DNA from: CAZADH01 sp964483805
GTDB lineage: Bacteria; Muiribacteriota; Ozemobacteria; Ozemobacterales; Ozemobacteraceae
Reading direction: 5' to 3'
DNA length: 9,882 nucleotides
Assembly (NCBI GenBank): GCA_964483805.1
Contig: CAZADH010000234.1
Span: 1 to 9,882 of the forward strand
Shown here: piece by piece, positions 6,440-9,882 of the stretch
How positions within the stretch are numbered: position 1 is the first letter of the stretch
Layout of the letters: each line of letters begins with the position of its first letter
The notes under the pieces: generated by a model
What the model saw: the letters and a program-made list of their open reading frames with translations, nothing else
Told to the model about the DNA's origin: nothing
The model's database searches: none
Position numbers and translations under genes: made by a program

Positions 6440-6507
6440 CGTTGTGGAAATATGACGGTAATATTACGTTGTCGACCGTTGATGGCGGTTGGCGAGGAGG
6501 AACAGAG

Positions 6508-7311
6508 ATGGCGAAGAGTGCGAAGATGAAGACGACGAAGGCGGCCGGCCAGGTCGTGGGTGCGGCAAGGAAGGCCGGCGGTGGCGCGCGCCGGGGCAAG
6601 CCACGTTTTTCGCGGCCCTTGTTGAAACTGAGCGGTGAGGTGTTGGGTGGGGCAGCCGGTTACGGCTTTGACCGCCAGGTGTTGACCGATCTGGCGGAGC
6701 GCATCCGCGAGATGACGACGCACGGGATCACCCCGGCCCTGGTGCTGGGTGGCGGCAATATCTTCCGGGGCGGGCGCAACCAGTTGCCGGCGCTGCGGCG
6801 GCATCGCGGTGACGCGATTGGCATGCTGGCCACGGTGATGAATTCCGTGTGTGTGGCAGAGCACCTGATTGCGGCCGGCGTGCCGGCCGAGGTGTACTCT
6901 GCGCTCGAGATGCCGAAGGTGTGTCCGACGTTCGATCTCGATCGGGCCAGGCGCGATCTGGAGAACGGCACGGTGGTCATCTTTGCGGCCGGTCTGGGGG
7001 AGCCCTTCCTGACGACCGACACGGTGTCGGCCCTGCGGGCGATCGAGGTGGGGTGCGACGTGTTGATCAAGGCGACCAAGGTCGATGGTGTCTACGACAG
7101 CGATCCGGCCAAAAACCCGAAGGCAAAGCGGTTCACCGAGATCACCTATGCCGAGGTGCTCGAGCGGAGCCTGGGCGTGATGGATCTGTCGGCGATCGCC
7201 TTGTGCCGCGAAAACCGCATGCCGCTGTTGGTCTGTAGCCTGATCGAACGAGATGCGGTCCTGCACGCGTGTCTGGGTAAGCCGATCGGGACGCGGGTTT
7301 TCGAAAAATAG
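6508..7311 (+). CDS. pyrH: UMP kinase (uridylate kinase) with basic N-terminal extension
   Basis: 267 residues against about 240 for E. coli PyrH. It phosphorylates UMP to UDP in cytoplasmic pyrimidine nucleotide synthesis. Amino-acid-kinase-fold motifs: LLKLSGEVLGG from 38, GGGNIFRG at 81-88, GDAIGMLATVMN at 101-112, TTDT at 169-172, KATKVDGVYDSDPAKNP and LGVMDLSAIALCRE near the C-terminus. The start at 6508 has AGGAGG seven bases upstream. The frame is open further upstream, but that part overlaps palindromic repeats and has no ribosome binding site. The first 33 residues or so are a Lys/Arg/Ala/Gly-rich tail absent from typical UMP kinases. The UMP-contact loop, usually GTGNPF, reads GLGEPF (162-167), changing Thr and Asn. 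The gene ends in TAG. A hairpin-rich spacer separates it from tsf. Confidence 0.94.
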   Translation: MAKSAKMKTTKAAGQVVGAARKAGGGARRGKPRFSRPLLKLSGEVLGGAAGYGFDRQVLTDLAERIREMTTHGITPALVLGGGNIFRGGRNQLPALRRHRGDAIGMLATVMNSVCVAEHLIAAGVPAEVYSALEMPKVCPTFDLDRARRDLENGTVVIFAAGLGEPFLTTDTVSALRAIEVGCDVLIKATKVDGVYDSDPAKNPKAKRFTEITYAEVLERSLGVMDLSAIALCRENRMPLLVCSLIERDAVLHACLGKPIGTRVFEK

Positions 7312-7410
7312 GCACTGGCGTTGGGCGGTGGCGCACGCCGGTCGCGGTGATGACGGCAATGTCATATCGTGTATTGCTCACCCTGGCTGCCCGTCGGTGT
7401 TCGCTCGGTA

Positions 7411-7440
7411 TTGCATTGGCGACCCGGTTGGGGATATGAT
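7411..7440 (+). promoter_or_regulatory. Promoter upstream of frr
   Basis: TTGCAT (7411-7416), 18 bp, then TATGAT (7435-7440). The start is predicted near 7447. This would give frr-fdx-uppS-cdsA its own transcript independent of pyrH, which ends 179 bp before frr. Confidence 0.5.
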
Positions 7441-7444
7441 CGTA

Positions 7445-7460
7445 TGCCCGGATCCGGGCA
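7445..7460. promoter_or_regulatory. Perfect 16-bp palindrome at the predicted frr transcription start
   Basis: TGCCCGGATCCGGGCA is fully self-complementary and begins 5 bp after the -10 box, covering the predicted +1. The position fits a repressor operator or a 5'-end RNA hairpin. No known regulator motif was recognised. Confidence 0.4.
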
Positions 7461-7490
7461 CTATTCTGGCATCATCATGAGGAGACGTCG

Positions 7491-8051
7491 ATGACCCCGA
7501 ACGATATTCTGAAGCAGCTCGAAGGCAAGATGAACCAGACGGTCGAGGCCCTCAAAAAGGAGTTCTCGACGATGCGTACTTCGCGGGCGACTCCGTCGCT
7601 GCTCGATCGCATCATGGTCAACTACTACGGCACCGACACGCCGCTGCAGCACGTGGCCTCGGTTTCGGCTCCCGATGCCAAATCGCTGGTGATTCAACCC
7701 TGGGAAAAGAACGTGCTTCCCGAGATCGAGAAGGCGATCCAGAAGTCGGATCTCGGTCTGAATCCGATGAACGACGGCACGCTGATCCGCCTACCGATTC
7801 CGCCCCTGACCGAAGAGCGTCGCAACGACCTGATCAAGGTCGCGAAGAAGAAGACCGAAGAGTTCCGGGTGGCGGTGCGCAACCTGCGCCGTGACGGCAA
7901 CGACCAGATCAAGGCGATCGAGAAGAAGAGCGAGATCAGCCAGGACGAGTCGAAAAAGGCCCAGGAGCGCGTGCAGAAACTGACCGACGACACCATCAAG
8001 AAACTCGACAAGGTGTTGGCCGACAAAGAACTCGAGATCGCCGGCAAATAG
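7491..8051 (+). CDS. frr: Ribosome recycling factor
   Basis: 186 residues, the standard length. RRF works with EF-G to split post-termination ribosomes in the cytoplasm. Family landmarks: FSTMRTSRATPSLLD near residue 25, NYYGTDTPLQHVASVSAPDAKSLVIQPWEKN in the beta domain, LNPMNDGTLIRLPIPPLTEERR, and the long C-terminal helix (KKSEISQDESKKAQERVQKLTDDTIKKLDKVL). GAGGAGA sits five bases before ATG 7491. It ends in TAG, and the downstream ferredoxin gene starts 24 bp later in the same frame. Probable first gene of the frr-fdx-uppS-cdsA unit. Confidence 0.97.
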   Translation: MTPNDILKQLEGKMNQTVEALKKEFSTMRTSRATPSLLDRIMVNYYGTDTPLQHVASVSAPDAKSLVIQPWEKNVLPEIEKAIQKSDLGLNPMNDGTLIRLPIPPLTEERRNDLIKVAKKKTEEFRVAVRNLRRDGNDQIKAIEKKSEISQDESKKAQERVQKLTDDTIKKLDKVLADKELEIAGK

Positions 8052-8075
8052 GCGACCAATCGGAGTCAGCCAATC

Positions 8076-8261
8076 ATGTACCGAATCACCGATGAGTGCG
8101 TGGGTTGCGGCGCCTGCCTGGGTGTCTGCCCCACGAACGCGATCAACGACGGGGAGCCTTTCGTGATCGACTCGCGGTGTGTCAACTGCGGTCAGTGTGC
8201 CGAGGTGTGTCCGGTCGAGGCGATCGTTCCCGGTGAAGCCGGCGAAGAGCAACGCCGGTGA
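8076..8261 (+). CDS. 2[4Fe-4S] ferredoxin, clostridial type
   Basis: 61-residue low-potential electron carrier. Two classic cluster motifs: CVGCGACLGVCP (C8, C11, C14, C18) and CVNCGQCAEVCP (C35, C38, C41, C45), the fourth Cys of each motif binding the other cluster as in clostridial ferredoxins. The chain is almost all cluster-binding core with a short acidic tail (EAGEEQRR), so it is a free soluble ferredoxin and not a subunit domain. GGAG lies 10 bp before the ATG. Its stop overlaps the uppS start (GTGA). Its place between frr and uppS is unusual, since these genes are normally neighbours. It is a plausible partner of NfnAB at the other end of the window, but that is inference. Confidence 0.95.
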   Translation: MYRITDECVGCGACLGVCPTNAINDGEPFVIDSRCVNCGQCAEVCPVEAIVPGEAGEEQRR

Positions 8262-9037
8262 GCGAGCGCGCCCCGTTTACCGCCGAGGAACAGGCGCTGG
8301 TCGATCGGGCCATGGCCGGCCGGGTGCCGCAGCACATCGGCATCATCATGGACGGCAACGGTCGGTGGGCCAAGGAGCGGGGGTTCTCGCGCATTCGCGG
8401 CCATCAGATCGGGGCCCGCAACGTCCAGACGATCGTGCGCCTGGCCTCCGACATCGGCGTGCGTGTATTGACGTTGTATGCGTTTTCAGTCGAAAATTGG
8501 GCGCGGCCCTCGCTCGAAGTCAGCGCCTTGATGCGGTTGATCCGGGCCTACATCGTGCGTGAGCGCAACCGTCTGCATGCCGAGAATGTGCGTTTCCGCC
8601 TGGTCGGCCGGCGTGAGGGGTTGGCCCCGGCGATCCTGGCCGAGGCCGAGGCCAACCACGAGTTGATGAAGCACAACACCGGTCTGACCCTGTGTCTGGC
8701 CATCAACTACGGGGGACGGGCCGAGATCGTCGATGCGGTGAAAGCCCTGATCGGCAAAGGCGTGTCTGCGGCGCAAATCGACGAGAAGGCGATCAGCAAT
8801 CATTTGTATTGCCCCGACCTTCCCGAGGCTGACCTGATCATCCGCACCAGTGGCGAGATGCGGGTGTCGAATTTCCTGATTTGGCAGGGGGCATACGCCG
8901 AACTGGTGATCACCCCGACGCTGTGGCCCGATTTCACCCGGGCCCGCTTTCTCGAGGCCGTGTGTGAGTATCAGGGCCGCGAACGACGGTTCGGCAAGAC
9001 CTCGGCACAGCTCCAGAAGGCCGGCGGGAAGGCCTGA
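8258..9037 (+). CDS. uppS: (Di-trans,poly-cis)-undecaprenyl diphosphate synthase
   Basis: 259-residue cis-prenyltransferase that extends farnesyl diphosphate with isopentenyl diphosphate to the C55 carrier lipid of peptidoglycan and other wall polymers, acting at the cytoplasmic membrane face. Motifs: HIGIIMDGNGRWAKERG with catalytic D32, RGHQIGARN, TLYAFSVENWARPSLEVSALM, and RTSGEMRVSNFLIWQGAYAEL plus LWPDF near the C-terminus, which supply the Mg-diphosphate and IPP contacts. The GTG start at 8258 overlaps the ferredoxin stop by 4 bp (GTGA). The ribosome binding site is weak, so translation is probably coupled. A leader of about 25 residues before HIGII is within the family's range. The stop overlaps the cdsA start (TGATG). 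Confidence 0.96.
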   Translation: MSERAPFTAEEQALVDRAMAGRVPQHIGIIMDGNGRWAKERGFSRIRGHQIGARNVQTIVRLASDIGVRVLTLYAFSVENWARPSLEVSALMRLIRAYIVRERNRLHAENVRFRLVGRREGLAPAILAEAEANHELMKHNTGLTLCLAINYGGRAEIVDAVKALIGKGVSAAQIDEKAISNHLYCPDLPEADLIIRTSGEMRVSNFLIWQGAYAELVITPTLWPDFTRARFLEAVCEYQGRERRFGKTSAQLQKAGGKA

Positions 9038-9882
9038 TGTTGTCGCGCGTGTTGGTGGCGGCAATTGGCGTGCCGCTGGTCTACGCGCTGTGCGTCGGTC
9101 ATGAACTGTCGCGTCTGGCGCTGTTGGTGTTGGTGTCGGTTTTGGGCCAGATCGAGTTCGATGCGATGGCCCGCGGCGAAGTCGTGGTGCGGGCCGACGG
9201 CACCAGCGACCGGGTGATCGTCGAACCCGGGGCGATTTCGGCGGTGGCGGTCGTGCTCGGGGTCGTCATCCTGGGGGCGGCCCAGTTTGCCGGCGAGCGC
9301 GGGCTCCTGCTGGCCATGGGTGCGATCCCGGCCGTGTTGGGGGTGCGCGAGGTTTTGGCGGGTTTGCAGGGCTCGAGTTACCGACGCTACTTTCGCGACA
9401 GTGTAAATCTCATGTATTTACCATTCTGTCTGGCTTTCTGGGTCTTGCTCGCCCGGGCGGCCACGATGGCGGGCAGCAACGGGGGCCAGATTCTCTTTGC
9501 GTTGCTGGCCTCGGTTTGGGCGCTCGACAGCGGCGCCTATTTTGTTGGCATGGCCTTGCGCGGTCCGGCCCTCGCCCCCGCCATCAGTCCCAAGAAAACG
9601 ATCTCCGGCAGTGTTGGCGGCATTGTCTCCTGTGGGTTGGCCATCACCGCCCTCGTGCGGCTCGGTTGGCTGCCGTTCGCTGGTGCCGAGATGGTGATCC
9701 TGGCGGTGTTGCTGGGCACGCTCGGCCAGTTGGCCGACCTGTTCGAATCGTTGTTGAAACGACGTTTTGGCATCAAAGACTCGGGCACGTTGCTGGCCGG
9801 GCATGGCGGCATGCTCGATCGCCTCGACAGTCTGGTCTTGGTGGCGCCATTCTGCTATGCTTTCTGGCTGTGGCATGTGGCG
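9037..9882 (+). CDS. cdsA: Phosphatidate cytidylyltransferase (CDP-diglyceride synthase), runs off the window
   Basis: 282 residues are visible with no stop before the window edge. CdsA is an integral membrane enzyme that makes CDP-diacylglycerol from phosphatidate and CTP, the precursor of bacterial phospholipids. Several hydrophobic segments are visible, starting with MLSRVLVAAIGVPLVYAL. The CTP-transferase signature is split as in the family: SPKKTISG at 184-191, then GQLADLFESLLKRRFGIKDSG from 230 and GHGGMLDRLDS at 255-265. DSGAYFVG, the usual D-x-x-AY motif, precedes them. Small departures are Ala for Gly in GDL (A233) and Ala for Pro before GHGG (A254). The ATG overlaps the uppS stop by one base (TGATG), so the two are translationally coupled, as in many bacteria. 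Little more than the C-terminal end should be missing. Confidence 0.95.
   Translation, partial: MLSRVLVAAIGVPLVYALCVGHELSRLALLVLVSVLGQIEFDAMARGEVVVRADGTSDRVIVEPGAISAVAVVLGVVILGAAQFAGERGLLLAMGAIPAVLGVREVLAGLQGSSYRRYFRDSVNLMYLPFCLAFWVLLARAATMAGSNGGQILFALLASVWALDSGAYFVGMALRGPALAPAISPKKTISGSVGGIVSCGLAITALVRLGWLPFAGAEMVILAVLLGTLGQLADLFESLLKRRFGIKDSGTLLAGHGGMLDRLDSLVLVAPFCYAFWLWHVA

Noticed and set aside
6364..6507. Upstream start for pyrH adding 48 residues
   Set aside because: The sequence is the palindromic repeat region, no ribosome binding site is present, and AGGAGG correctly marks 6508.
6301..7365. Long minus-strand open frame opposite pyrH
   Set aside because: Antisense shadow of pyrH and of the palindromic spacer; no domain.
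8486..9876. Minus-strand open frames opposite uppS and cdsA
   Set aside because: Both sense genes have full signatures, including SPKKTISG and GHGGMLDRLDS for CdsA. The opposite frames have no recognisable features.

Overview
The window is GC-rich, densely packed bacterial chromosome with no tRNA, rRNA, CRISPR array or transposase gene. It has two blocks that diverge from a spacer at about 2276-2595. Gene content (electron-bifurcating NfnAB, a clostridial-type ferredoxin and a 'group X' phosphofructokinase) suggests an anaerobic or facultatively anaerobic heterotroph. I cannot name the phylum from the sequence alone. An uncultured, GC-rich lineage is a reasonable guess, since the palindromic repeat at 6385-6439 resembles ones I recall from such genomes.

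Minus-strand block (2275 down to 1): folD, nfnA and nfnB (cut by the window edge) form a tight operon behind a very good sigma-70-type promoter (TTGCCA, 18 bp, extended TATAAT). FolD makes NADPH in one-carbon metabolism, and NfnAB exchanges electrons between NADH, ferredoxin and NADPH, so the operon reads as a pyridine-nucleotide and one-carbon redox unit.

The spacer between the blocks holds a 43-codon ORF with a near-ideal ribosome binding site (2596-2727), a weaker divergent 38-codon ORF, a diverged inverted repeat and a GNRA-capped hairpin. It is followed by an ATP-type 6-phosphofructokinase gene.

Plus-strand block (4243-9882): the widely conserved order rpsB, tsf, pyrH, frr, uppS, cdsA (translation, pyrimidine nucleotides, ribosome recycling, cell-envelope lipids). 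A 61-residue 2[4Fe-4S] ferredoxin gene is inserted between frr and uppS. From frr to cdsA the genes are very tightly packed (gap of 24 bp, then 4-bp and 1-bp overlaps). The rpsB-tsf, tsf-pyrH and pyrH-frr gaps carry strong RNA hairpins, palindromes and promoter-like sites, so the block is probably split into several transcription units.

The most striking observation is an in-frame amber codon (TAG, 4407-4409) at codon 30 of an otherwise perfect rpsB. It falls where the family has an aromatic residue, with intact promoter, ribosome binding site and conserved sequence on both sides. A sequencing or assembly error is the simplest explanation. A real nonsense allele, suppression or a second rpsB copy would each be notable. 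TAG is also the terminal stop of pyrH and frr, which argues against genome-wide amber reassignment.
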